Of a stretch of DNA of 7,451 nt, positions 1 to 7,194 are shown piece by piece. Below the pieces are notes generated by a model. It was not told the DNA's origin. It saw only the letters and a program-made list of their open reading frames with translations, and did no database searches. Position 1 is the stretch's first letter, and every line of letters begins with the position of its first letter. The stretch comes from Solirubrobacteraceae bacterium. GTDB taxonomy: Bacteria; Actinomycetota; Thermoleophilia; Solirubrobacterales; Solirubrobacteraceae. The DNA is taken from contig JAICUS010000289.1 of the NCBI GenBank assembly GCA_025935735.1, forward strand, positions 1 to 7,451. Direction: 5' to 3'. Position numbers and translations under genes: made by a program.

Positions 1-180
1 CCCGGCGTGGTCTACCGCGAGCTGGAGGGCGCCCGCTCCCGTGCCGTCCTCCTGCGCCGCCCGGAGCCGCCGCCGGCGCCGGTCGTCGCGGCGATCGCGC
101 TCGCGCAGCACCTCTTCGATGCGCTGGACGCATCGAACGATGACGGCGGCGGGCTCGATACCCAGGCCGGCCGCGCGTAG
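1..180 (+). CDS. LysR-type transcriptional regulator, C-terminal fragment
   Basis: Frame 1 is open from the first base to a TAG at 178-180 and gives 59 residues; the N-terminal DNA-binding helix-turn-helix and most of the sensor domain lie outside the window. The fragment begins PGVVYRELEGARSRAVLLRR and continues through a Pro-rich turn into a helix with VAAIALAQHLFDAL. This matches the typical end of LysR regulators: a last beta strand with 'GVVYRxLEG', a strand with Arg/Leu residues, then a C-terminal amphipathic helix. LysR proteins bind small effectors through this domain and control nearby genes. It lies 11 bases upstream of the ABC genes in the same direction. LysR genes are more often divergent from their targets, so control of the ABC block is only an inference. 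The assignment rests on a short piece, but the motif is characteristic. Confidence 0.72.
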   Translation, partial: PGVVYRELEGARSRAVLLRRPEPPPAPVVAAIALAQHLFDALDASNDDGGGLDTQAGRA

Positions 181-191
181 CTTCCGCCGCC

Positions 192-2000
192 GTGCGCGAG
201 CGCCGGCCAACAGACCCGCGACGGTGGGGCGGGCAGCGCGTGCGGGCGCTGGCGCTGCTGTGGAGCGCGGCGCCGCTGCACGCCGTGCTGGCGGCGTGCT
301 TCATCGTCGCCGAGGGCGCGCTGCCGGTGCTCGTGCTCATCGCCATGGGGCGGATGACGGGGGCGATCCCCGGCGCCGTGACCCACGGGCTCGCGTCGCC
401 GGCGGGCGACCGGCTCGTCGGCGCGCTCGCAGTGGCCGGCGGCGTCTACGCGCTCTCGCTGCTGCGCGGCCCGGTCGAGGACGCGCTGACCGCGGCCGCG
501 ACCGCGCGGGTGGACGCGGCGATGCAGCGCCGGCTGGTGGCGGCGGTGACCGCGCCCGTGGGGATCGGCCACCTGGAGGACCCGGAGACGCTCGACCGCT
601 TGGCGTCCGCCCGCGGCGAGCTGCTCGGCGGCCGCCCGGCGAGCGCGCCGATGGCCCTCGTCTCGCTGCTCGGCGACCGCCTGACCGGCATCCTCGCCTG
701 CGTCGTGCTGGCCACGTTCCGCTGGTGGCTCGGGCTGGCGGTCCTCGTCGCCTGGCGGCTCGCCCGGCGCCCGCTCGCCGCGCTCGTGCGCCTGCAGGCC
801 ACGCGGGTCCGCCGGGCGGGCGAGCCGCTGCGCCGCAGCTGGTACCTGCTCGGGCTCGCCTGGCGCGCGCCCGCGGCGAAGGAGGTCCGGGTGTTCGGTC
901 TGGGCGGCTGGCTCGCCGGCCGCCACCGGGACGAGTGGCTCGGCGCGATGGCGCCGACGTGGGACGAGCTGCGCCGGCTCGACCGCCGCGTCTGGCTGTC
1001 CGGCGCGCTCGTGCTCGCCGCCTACGCGCTGGCGGCCGGGACGCTCGGCTGGGCGGGCTACCACGGCGAGATCTCGCTGCGCACGCTGGCCACGATGCTG
1101 CCGATGCTGCCGGCGACCATGTCGGCCGGCTCGATCACGCTGGCCGACATCTCGCTCGAGCAGCTGCTCACCGCGCTGCCCGACCTGGACGCGCTGACCG
1201 CCGCGCTGGACCGCGAGACGGTCGCCCCCGGCGCCGTGCCCGCCCGTGGGCGGCCGCGCGAGCGGGTGCGGCTCGAGGGCGTGGGGTTCAGCTACCCCGG
1301 CGTCGCGGTGCTCGAGGGGCTGGACCTCGAGCTGCGGATCGGGGAGTCACTCGGGCTCGTGGGCGTCAACGGCGCGGGCAAGACGACGCTGGTCACGCTG
1401 CTCGCCCGCCTGCGCGAGCCGACCGCCGGCCGGATCACCGTCGACGGCGTTCCGCTCGCCGAGCTCGACGCGCGCGAGTGGCAGCGCCAGGTCGCGGTCG
1501 TCTACCAGGACTTCGCCCGCTTCCCGTTCAGCGCCGCGGAGAACGTGGCGCTGCTCGGCGCGCCCGACCCGGCGCGGCTGGAGCGCGCCGCCGCCCGCGC
1601 GGGCGCGACCCGGATCCTGGAGCGCGTGGGCTGGGAGGCCGTCCTCTCGCCCCGCTACCGCGGCGGGACCGACCTCAGCGGCGGCCAGTGGCAGCGGATC
1701 GCGCTGGCCCGGGCGCTCTACGCGGTCGAGGGCGGCGCGCGGGTGCTCGTGCTCGACGAGCCGACCGCCCAGCTCGACGTGCGCGGCGAGGCCGCGTTCT
1801 ACGACCGCTTCCTCGAGCTGACCGCGGGCGTGACCAGCATCGTGATCTCGCACCGCTTCGCGTCCGTGCGCCGGGCCGGCCGGATCGCGGTCCTGGAGCG
1901 CGGCCGGATCGCCGAGCTGGGCACGCACGCCGAGCTGGTGGCAGGCGGCGGGACGTACGCCGAGATGTTCCGCGTCCAGGCGGAGCGGTTCGCCGCATGA
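192..2000 (+). CDS. ABC exporter half-transporter (membrane domain fused to ATPase), first of a pair
   Basis: 602 residues, a usual length for an ABC half-transporter. The N-terminal half is hydrophobic, with probable membrane segments near residues 18-52, 75-95, 150-188 and 262-285. The C-terminal half is a complete ATPase: Walker A GVNGAGKTT at 391-399 (Lys397), Q-loop VVYQDF with Gln439, signature LSGGQ at 495-499, Walker B LVLDEP with Asp522 and catalytic Glu523, and switch His554 in ISHRF. All ATPase motifs look intact. The protein should sit in the cytoplasmic membrane and export an unknown substrate using ATP. GTG 192 is the first possible start after an in-frame TGA at 141-143, but it has no visible Shine-Dalgarno sequence. 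GTG 240 (17th codon) is an alternative, with a G-rich stretch at 225-233. The stop overlaps the next ABC gene by four bases, which suggests translational coupling and a heterodimer. Q-loop YQDF and the signature followed by WQR place it with actinobacterial exporters sometimes found in peptide natural-product loci; that link is inference. Confidence 0.9.
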   Translation: MRERRPTDPRRWGGQRVRALALLWSAAPLHAVLAACFIVAEGALPVLVLIAMGRMTGAIPGAVTHGLASPAGDRLVGALAVAGGVYALSLLRGPVEDALTAAATARVDAAMQRRLVAAVTAPVGIGHLEDPETLDRLASARGELLGGRPASAPMALVSLLGDRLTGILACVVLATFRWWLGLAVLVAWRLARRPLAALVRLQATRVRRAGEPLRRSWYLLGLAWRAPAAKEVRVFGLGGWLAGRHRDEWLGAMAPTWDELRRLDRRVWLSGALVLAAYALAAGTLGWAGYHGEISLRTLATMLPMLPATMSAGSITLADISLEQLLTALPDLDALTAALDRETVAPGAVPARGRPRERVRLEGVGFSYPGVAVLEGLDLELRIGESLGLVGVNGAGKTTLVTLLARLREPTAGRITVDGVPLAELDAREWQRQVAVVYQDFARFPFSAAENVALLGAPDPARLERAAARAGATRILERVGWEAVLSPRYRGGTDLSGGQWQRIALARALYAVEGGARVLVLDEPTAQLDVRGEAAFYDRFLELTAGVTSIVISHRFASVRRAGRIAVLERGRIAELGTHAELVAGGGTYAEMFRVQAERFAA

Positions 2001-3757
2001 GGCGCCGGCTGGTCGGCGTCCTGCTGGGCACGGGCGTGCGCGCCGCGCCGCTCACGGCCGCCGCCTGCCTGGCGATGAGCGTGGTCGCGGCGGGCGCCTC
2101 GGTGGCCTACAGCCTCGGCTTCCGCGAGGTGGTGGACGGCGCGCTGGCCCACGACGGCGGGCGGGTGGCGCTCGGCGCGGCGCTGGCCGCCGGGCTGTTC
2201 ACGCTGTCCTGGCTGCTGGCCGTGGCGAACGCCACGCGCGGCTCGCTGCTCACCGACCAGGCGAGCCTCGCGCTCGGCGTGCGGATCGCCCGCCTGGTGG
2301 CCACGCTGCCCACGCTCGACCACTTCGAGCGCCCGGAGCTGCTCGCGCGCGTGGAGCAGGTGACCGACAACCGGCGCACGCTCGCCGGGGCGCCGCGCCA
2401 GCTCATCGGGCTCACCGGCCAGACGCTGCGCGCGATCGGGATCGTGATCCTGCTGGCCACCGTCTATCTGCCCGTGCTGGTGGTCCCCGCACTGGCGCTC
2501 GCCCCGGCGCTGTCGGACCGCGCCGCCGCGCGCGTCCAGCGGCGCTCCGACGACGCGCTGGCCGACGACCGGCGGCTGCTGGGCGACCTGTTCGGGCTGG
2601 CCACCAGCCCGGCGGAGGCGCGCGAGCTGCGCACCTACGGGATCACGCGCGCGGTGGCGGAGCGCCACGCCGAGCTCACCGTGCGGGTCCGCCGCGCCAC
2701 GGTGCGCGCCGCGCTGCTCAGCGCGGCGCTGGAGGCGGTGGGCTGGCTGGTGTTCGCCGCCGGGCTGGTCGCGGCGATCGCGGTGCTCGTGCTGCGCGCC
2801 GCGCACGGCCACGTCTCGCCCGGCGAGGTCGTGATGTCGGTGTCGCTGCTGCGCCGGGCGCAGACCCAGATCTCGCGCTCCACCGACACCGCCGGCAGCT
2901 TCTCCACCTCGCTCACGGCCGCCCGCGCGCTGCTGGCGCTCGAGGACCTCGCCGCCGCGCACCCGGCCGGTCAGGCGCGGCCGCCCGCCCGGCTCGCGCG
3001 CGGTATCGAGCTGCAGGACGTCACGTTCGCCTACGGCGAGGCGCCCGTGCTCGGCCCGGTCAGCCTGACGCTGCCCGCGGGGGCGACCGTCGCGCTGGTG
3101 GGGGAGAACGGCGCCGGCAAGACGACCCTGGTCAAGCTGCTGTGCGGCCTGCACCGCCCGGCGTCGGGGTGCATCCTGGTCGACGGCGCCGACCTCGCGA
3201 GCCTCGACCCCGCCGCCTGGCGCGAGCGCGTGAGCGGCGCCTTCCAGGACTTCGTCCGCTTCGCGTTCCCGCTGCGCGAGAGCGTCGGCGTGGGCGACCT
3301 GCCGCGGATCGGCGACGTTCCCGCGGTCCGGGCCGCGCTCGCTCTGGCCGGCGCCGCCGACCTGGAGCGCATCGGGCTGGACACCCGCGTGGGCGGCCGC
3401 TTCACCGGCGGCCGCGAGCTCTCGGGCGGCCAGTGGCAGCGGCTCGCGCTGGCCCGCGGCCTGATGCGCCAGAACCCGCTGCTGGTCGTGCTCGACGAGC
3501 CCACCGCCAGCCTCGACGCCCCCAGCGAGGCCGCGCTGTTCGCCCGCTACGCCGCCGCCGCGCGCGCAGCGGGCGCCGCCCAGGGGACGATCACCCTGCT
3601 CGTCTCGCACCGCTTCTCCACCGTCCGCGCCGCCGACCTGATCGTCGTGCTCGACCACGGAAGGGTCGAGGAGGTCGGGACGCACGACGCGCTGCTGGAC
3701 GCCGGCGGCACGTACGCCGAGCTGTTCCGCCTGCAGGCGCGCGGCTACGCGGCGTGA
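1997..3757 (+). CDS. ABC exporter half-transporter, second of the pair
   Basis: 586 residues from ATG 1997, which overlaps the stop of the upstream ABC gene as ATGA. A GGAG sequence at 1982-1985 could serve as a weak ribosome binding site. Hydrophobic stretches near residues 15-40, 52-72, 140-168 and 235-262 indicate the membrane domain. The ATPase follows: Walker A GENGAGKTT at 369-377 (Lys375), Q-loop AFQDF with Gln417, signature LSGGQ at 475-479, Walker B VVLDEP with Asp500 and Glu501, and switch His538 in VSHRF. Both nucleotide sites of a heterodimer with the upstream protein would therefore appear catalytically complete, unlike the many heterodimeric exporters that have one degenerate site. 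The two C-termini are alike (GTH..L..GGTYAE.FR.QA), so the pair probably arose by duplication. This reading frame stays open far upstream, to about position 41, through the first ABC gene. That is a high-GC shadow and not a fusion protein. Substrate unknown. Confidence 0.9.
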   Translation: MRRRLVGVLLGTGVRAAPLTAAACLAMSVVAAGASVAYSLGFREVVDGALAHDGGRVALGAALAAGLFTLSWLLAVANATRGSLLTDQASLALGVRIARLVATLPTLDHFERPELLARVEQVTDNRRTLAGAPRQLIGLTGQTLRAIGIVILLATVYLPVLVVPALALAPALSDRAAARVQRRSDDALADDRRLLGDLFGLATSPAEARELRTYGITRAVAERHAELTVRVRRATVRAALLSAALEAVGWLVFAAGLVAAIAVLVLRAAHGHVSPGEVVMSVSLLRRAQTQISRSTDTAGSFSTSLTAARALLALEDLAAAHPAGQARPPARLARGIELQDVTFAYGEAPVLGPVSLTLPAGATVALVGENGAGKTTLVKLLCGLHRPASGCILVDGADLASLDPAAWRERVSGAFQDFVRFAFPLRESVGVGDLPRIGDVPAVRAALALAGAADLERIGLDTRVGGRFTGGRELSGGQWQRLALARGLMRQNPLLVVLDEPTASLDAPSEAALFARYAAAARAAGAAQGTITLLVSHRFSTVRAADLIVVLDHGRVEEVGTHDALLDAGGTYAELFRLQARGYAA

Positions 3758-3769
3758 CAGGCTGGCGCC

Positions 3770-5326
3770 ATGACGGACTACATCGTGGTCGGCGCCGGCT
3801 CGGCCGGCTGCGTGCTGGCGAACCGGCTGACCGAGGACCCCGGCACGAGCGTGCTCCTGCTGGAGGCCGGCGGGCCCGACCGCTCGCCCAACATCAAGAT
3901 CCCCGCGGCCTTCGCCAAGCAGTTCCACTCCAAGCTCGACTGGGACTTCTGCACCGAGCCCGAGCCGCACGTCGACGGCCGCTCGCTCTACATCCCGCGC
4001 GGGAAGAGTCTGGGCGGGTCGAGCTCGATGAACGCGATGCTCTACGTGCGCGGCCGCCCGCTCGACTACGACCTGTGGGAGAAGCAGGGCGCCGCCGGCT
4101 GGGGCTGGGACGACGTGCTGCCGTACTTCCTCAAGTCCGAGGACAACGCCCGCGGCGCGTCGGAGTTCCACGCCGCCGGCGGGCCGCTGCGGGTGGAGGA
4201 GCAGCGCTCGCCGCGCGCCTCGGTCGCTCGCCGGCTGATCCGCGCCAGCGAGGCGGCCGGGATCCCGCTGCGCGCCGACTACAACGGCCCCGAGCAGGAC
4301 GGCGTGGCGATGTTCCAGGTCACCCAGCGCCGCGGCGCCCGCTGGAGCGCCGCCGACGCGTTCCTCAAGCCCGCCCGCTCACGGCCCAACCTGACCGTCC
4401 ATACGAAGGCCCAGGTGCTCGGGCTCGAGCTGCAGGGCGACCGCGTGACCGGGGTCCGCCTGAAGGGCGAGACCGTGCGGGCCGAGCGCGAGGTGCTCCT
4501 GTGCGCGGGCGCGATCGGCTCGCCGCACCTGCTGCTGCTCAGCGGCATCGGCGACCCCGACGAGCTGCGCGCCGCCGGCGTCGAGCCGCGCCACGCGCTG
4601 CCCGGCGTGGGCCGCAACCTGATGGACCACCCGTTCGTGACGCTGATCTGGGAGGTGTCGGACACCGACACGCTGCTCGACGCCGAGCATCCGCGCCACC
4701 TCGCCGAGTGGCTGCTGCGCCGCACCGGCCCGTTGACCTCGCCGGTGGCCGAGGTGTGCGCGTTCGTGCGCACCCGGCCCGGGCTGCCGGCCGCCGACGT
4801 CCAGTTCCACATGGGCGCCGCCTACTACGAGGACCACGGGCAGGAGACCTACGACGGCCACTGCGCGGTCATCGCGCCCGTGCTCGTCTCCCCGCAGGCC
4901 CGCGGCCGCGTCTGGCTGCGCTCCGCCGACCCGGCGGCCAAGCCGCGGATCGTCACCAACTCGCTCTCGCAGCCCGACGACGTCCGCTCGCTGGTCGACG
5001 GGATGCTGCTGGCGCGCGAGATCGCCGCCCAGGGCCCGTTGGGCGAGGCGGTCGTGCGCGAGCTCAAACCGGGCCCGGAGGTCACCGCGCGCGAGGACCT
5101 GGAGGCCGACCTGCGCCGCCGGCTGATGCTGATCTACCACCCGGTCGGCACGTGCCGGATGAGCGACCACGGCGAGGACGCGGTGGTCGACTCGCGGCTG
5201 CGCGTCCACGGGCTGCAGGGCCTGCGCGTGGTCGACGCGTCGGTGATGCCGGTGATCCCGGGCGGGAACACGAACGCGCCCACGATCATGATCGCGGAGC
5301 GCGCGGCGGACCTGATCCGCGCCTGA
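3770..5326 (+). CDS. GMC-family FAD-dependent oxidoreductase (choline dehydrogenase-like)
   Basis: 518 residues, a normal length for glucose-methanol-choline oxidoreductases, which oxidise alcohols to carbonyls with bound FAD. The N-terminus forms the dinucleotide-binding fold: IVVGAGSAG at residues 5-13 and LLLEAGG with Glu32, expected to hold the adenine ribose. The first family signature is at 78-88 (GKSLGGSSSMN), the second at 247-261 (GAIGSP....SGIG). The C-terminal domain carries the catalytic His457 in YHPVGTCRM and the Asn-x-Asn motif at 500-502 before APTIMIAERAADLI; His457 and Asn502 correspond to the His/Asn active-site pair of choline oxidase. There is no signal peptide, so it is probably cytoplasmic. 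ATG 3770 lies 12 bases after the second ABC gene, with only a weak AGG (3759-3761) ahead, suggesting cotranscription. True substrate is unknown: this family is broad and 'choline dehydrogenase' is often over-assigned. The gene ends directly before a strong hairpin. Confidence 0.93.
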   Translation: MTDYIVVGAGSAGCVLANRLTEDPGTSVLLLEAGGPDRSPNIKIPAAFAKQFHSKLDWDFCTEPEPHVDGRSLYIPRGKSLGGSSSMNAMLYVRGRPLDYDLWEKQGAAGWGWDDVLPYFLKSEDNARGASEFHAAGGPLRVEEQRSPRASVARRLIRASEAAGIPLRADYNGPEQDGVAMFQVTQRRGARWSAADAFLKPARSRPNLTVHTKAQVLGLELQGDRVTGVRLKGETVRAEREVLLCAGAIGSPHLLLLSGIGDPDELRAAGVEPRHALPGVGRNLMDHPFVTLIWEVSDTDTLLDAEHPRHLAEWLLRRTGPLTSPVAEVCAFVRTRPGLPAADVQFHMGAAYYEDHGQETYDGHCAVIAPVLVSPQARGRVWLRSADPAAKPRIVTNSLSQPDDVRSLVDGMLLAREIAAQGPLGEAVVRELKPGPEVTAREDLEADLRRRLMLIYHPVGTCRMSDHGEDAVVDSRLRVHGLQGLRVVDASVMPVIPGGNTNAPTIMIAERAADLIRA

Positions 5327-5350
5327 GGGGGCCGCCCTGCGGCGGCCCCC
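5327..5350. terminator. GC-rich hairpin between convergent genes, probable bidirectional terminator
   Basis: A perfect 10-bp inverted repeat, GGGGGCCGCC at 5327-5336 and its complement at 5341-5350, encloses a 4-base loop CTGC. It begins on the base after the oxidoreductase stop codon and ends eight bases before the stop of the phosphoesterase on the other strand. Because it is symmetric it could end transcription from both sides. There is no T-tract on either flank, so it is not a classical intrinsic terminator; U-less GC hairpins of this kind are common in high-GC actinobacteria. The structure is seen directly; its role is inferred from position. Confidence 0.75.
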
Positions 5351-5358
5351 CAAGCCGT

Positions 5359-7101
5359 TCACCAGTGGTAGCGGCGTCCGCGATCGCGGTCGAAGACCGT
5401 GGAGAGGTCCTCGACGTTCGCGTCGCGGGAGCTGAGCGGCCGCAGGCCGTAGCGGTGCTCGATCGTCGCGGCGATCGAGGTCGTGTCGTGCTCGGAGCTG
5501 TCGACCTCGAAGTAGTCCGGCAGCATCGGCGAGACGACCAGCGCCGGGATGCGCGTGCTCGGGCCGTGCGCGTCGTGCGGGCCGGGCGTCGTGGAGCCCT
5601 GGCCGGGCGGCGGCACGTGGTCCCACTGCCCGCCGAACTCGTCGTAGGTGACGATGACCATCGTGTCGCGGGCGCAGGCGCTGCCCTCGATCGACTTCAG
5701 CAGCTCGACGAGGTGGTCGGAGCCGTTGTGCTCGCTGGCGTAGCCGGGATGCTCGTTCTCGGCGCCGAGCGGCTTGACGATGCTGACCGGCTTGAGCCGG
5801 CAGCTGCGGTTGGACGCCGCCGCGAGCTGCTGGAACTCCGTCTCGTCGCGCAGATGGCGCTCGCGCATCTGCGTGCCGGGCGCGAACGACGCGTAGTAGT
5901 TGAGCGCCTGGTGGTGGTACTGGAAGAGCTTGTCGGGGCAGTTCGGGTAGGTCGCCCCGGACGCCGTGTTCGGGTCGCTGCACGTCGGGCCGTTGCCGTT
6001 CGTCCAGCCCGGCTCGCCCACGCGCCCGTCGGCGTTCGACCAGCCGCCGGAGTACCAGGCCCAGTCGACGTGCGCGGCGCTGAGGCGGTCGCCGATGGTC
6101 GGCGCCGTCTGCGGCGGCAGCTTGCGCGAGTCGGCCGTCCCCGGCTGGTAGGGCTGGTAGGTCGGCTGGGTCGTGTTGACCGCGTAGTCGCCGCACAGGG
6201 TGCCGGGCGGCGCGGGGATGCGTCCGGCCGGGACGGCGGGCGGGTTGCACGACTCGGTCAGCTGCGCGTTGACCACCGGCGACGTCGCCTTGTACAGCGG
6301 GTAGTTCGCCGGCATCCCGTTGGCGTCCACCACCGAGTGCAGGTCGTTGGGTCCGCCGTCATTGACCGCGTTCGGCCAGACGGGCGTGCGGGCGGCGACG
6401 AGCCACTGGTGGTTGAGGAACGAGCCGCCGAACGCGCTCTGGAAGAACGCGTCCTCGATCGCGTAGCGCGGGTGGCCCGGGCTGTGCAGGTACTGGTAGA
6501 TGGGCAGCGCGCGGGTGTTGTAGTGGCCCATCGTCAGCCCGACGGCGTCGCTGCCGGTGACGTAGCGGTTCTGCATGCCGCCGTTGAGCTGGTACTGCTC
6601 CTCATAGAAGCGGTGCACCAGGTCGCGCGTGCAGCCGCCGGGGAGGCCGCTGCCCTTGGGCACGCCGTTGGCGGCGAAGACGCCGGGCGCGGGGCAGGTG
6701 GTGTCATCCGGCTTGATGTAGTCGTCGATGGCGTACGGCGCGTTCGTGAAGTGGCTGGCGAACGGCGTGGCCGTGGACGAGTCGGTGCACGTGGTGCTCA
6801 GCGGCACCGGCGACGTCAGGTTGACGTCGTCTTGCAGCAGGCAGCCGTAGGGCTGGCCGGCCTGGTTGACCTGCGTGGTCCGGGAGATGTCCACGCTGCC
6901 CAGCCCGTTGACGCCCTCCCAGCCGCCGTACAGGTTGTCGAAGCTGTGGTTCTCCTCGTAGATGACCACGATGTGCTTGACGTCGCGCAGGCTCGCGCCG
7001 TGGCCGTGGTCGTCGTGGTTCGCGGGCGCCACGGCGACGCCCACGGCCCCCGCAGCCGCCACCGCCCCGATGACGGCGACGGCCAGACGATGTCCTCGCA
7101 T
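5359..7101 (-). CDS. Secreted phosphoesterase, phospholipase C / acid phosphatase (AcpA-like) family
   Basis: 580 residues from ATG at 7099-7101. This start is preferred over a possible one at 7137 because AGGAGG (7109-7114) sits 7 bases upstream and the protein then begins directly with a Sec-type signal peptide. The signal has Arg2 and Arg5, a hydrophobic core at 6-25, and likely cleavage after Ala27; there is no twin-arginine motif or lipobox. The mature protein opens with an Asp/His-rich NHDDHGHG, then IVVIYEENHSFDN with Glu50-Asn51, the metal-binding start of the phosphoesterase family (Pfam PF04185). FGGSFLNHQW carries Ser227, a candidate nucleophile, and His231. EHPGYASEH contains His451 and His458; TYDEFGGQWDHV contains Asp487, Glu488, Asp494 and His495, expected metal or phosphate ligands; GPSTRIP follows. 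Ten cysteines, an even number, suit an exported protein with disulfides. It probably hydrolyses phosphate mono- or diesters outside the membrane, but the choice between phospholipase C and phosphatase activity cannot be settled. Convergent with the oxidoreductase gene and divergent from the nitronate monooxygenase-like gene. Confidence 0.9.
   Translation of the reverse strand: MRGHRLAVAVIGAVAAAGAVGVAVAPANHDDHGHGASLRDVKHIVVIYEENHSFDNLYGGWEGVNGLGSVDISRTTQVNQAGQPYGCLLQDDVNLTSPVPLSTTCTDSSTATPFASHFTNAPYAIDDYIKPDDTTCPAPGVFAANGVPKGSGLPGGCTRDLVHRFYEEQYQLNGGMQNRYVTGSDAVGLTMGHYNTRALPIYQYLHSPGHPRYAIEDAFFQSAFGGSFLNHQWLVAARTPVWPNAVNDGGPNDLHSVVDANGMPANYPLYKATSPVVNAQLTESCNPPAVPAGRIPAPPGTLCGDYAVNTTQPTYQPYQPGTADSRKLPPQTAPTIGDRLSAAHVDWAWYSGGWSNADGRVGEPGWTNGNGPTCSDPNTASGATYPNCPDKLFQYHHQALNYYASFAPGTQMRERHLRDETEFQQLAAASNRSCRLKPVSIVKPLGAENEHPGYASEHNGSDHLVELLKSIEGSACARDTMVIVTYDEFGGQWDHVPPPGQGSTTPGPHDAHGPSTRIPALVVSPMLPDYFEVDSSEHDTTSIAATIEHRYGLRPLSSRDANVEDLSTVFDRDRGRRYHW
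6970..7060 (-). repeat. Inverted repeat, left arm (inside the phosphoesterase gene)
   Basis: These 91 bases are the exact reverse complement of 7361-7451. They encode phosphoesterase residues of about 14-44: the end of the signal peptide, the Asp/His-rich stretch and the strand leading to the metal-binding motif. This arm is in its natural coding context and is the likely source copy. Confidence 0.97.
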
Positions 7102-7194
7102 CGACCCTCCTCCTCTCTGTCGTGCCGGCCCTCTCACCGGCCCGGCGCGACTATCTCAGATCGCCGCGGGCCGCGAGCGTGCGACGATCGGCGG
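7102..7194. promoter_or_regulatory. Divergent intergenic region, probable promoters for both flanking genes
   Basis: This 93-base gap separates the leftward phosphoesterase from the rightward nitronate monooxygenase-like gene and must hold the promoters of at least one of them. The only AT-richer part is ACTATCTCAGAT at 7150-7161. On the minus strand this contains GATAGT, a possible -10 element, and a 9-base palindrome ATCTCAGAT, but no convincing -35 partner is visible. Promoter function is inferred from gene orientation and not from a clear motif. Confidence 0.4.
7109..7114 (-). promoter_or_regulatory. Strong ribosome binding site of the phosphoesterase gene
   Basis: On the minus strand the sequence reads AGGAGG, then AGGGTCG, then ATG. 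This is a perfect Shine-Dalgarno core with 7-base spacing, inside a longer purine run (GAGAGGAGGAGGG). It is far stronger than anything before the other genes in the window and decides the start codon at 7101. Confidence 0.85.

Noticed and set aside
12..1064. Leftward open frame of 350 codons across the LysR fragment and first ABC gene
   Set aside because: Arg/Ala/Gln/His-rich translation without motifs, opposite genes with clear family signatures.
41..3757. A single open frame of 1238 codons that would join the first ABC region and the second ABC gene
   Set aside because: Its first 652 codons are Arg/Ala/Pro-rich low-complexity sequence in the wrong frame of a clear ABC gene, whose motifs lie in another frame. 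Only the part from 1997 is protein-like.
1799..4171. Long antisense open frame of 790 codons
   Set aside because: It lies opposite two ABC genes and part of the oxidoreductase gene, with an Arg/Gly/Ala/Gln-rich composition and no recognisable domain. It is the usual antisense shadow in very GC-rich DNA.
4379..6250. Antisense open frame of 623 codons spanning the oxidoreductase and phosphoesterase ends
   Set aside because: It crosses the terminator and two well-supported genes in non-coding frames, has no family motif and shows shadow-like composition.
7102..7137. Alternative phosphoesterase start 12 codons upstream at 7137
   Set aside because: This extension would encode MRGPARQRGGGS across the perfect ribosome binding site and in front of a complete signal peptide; the start at 7101 fits much better.
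7121..7145. GCCGG / CCGGC repeats as an operator or hairpin
   Set aside because: The arms are only about five bases long in GC-saturated sequence, where such matches are expected by chance.
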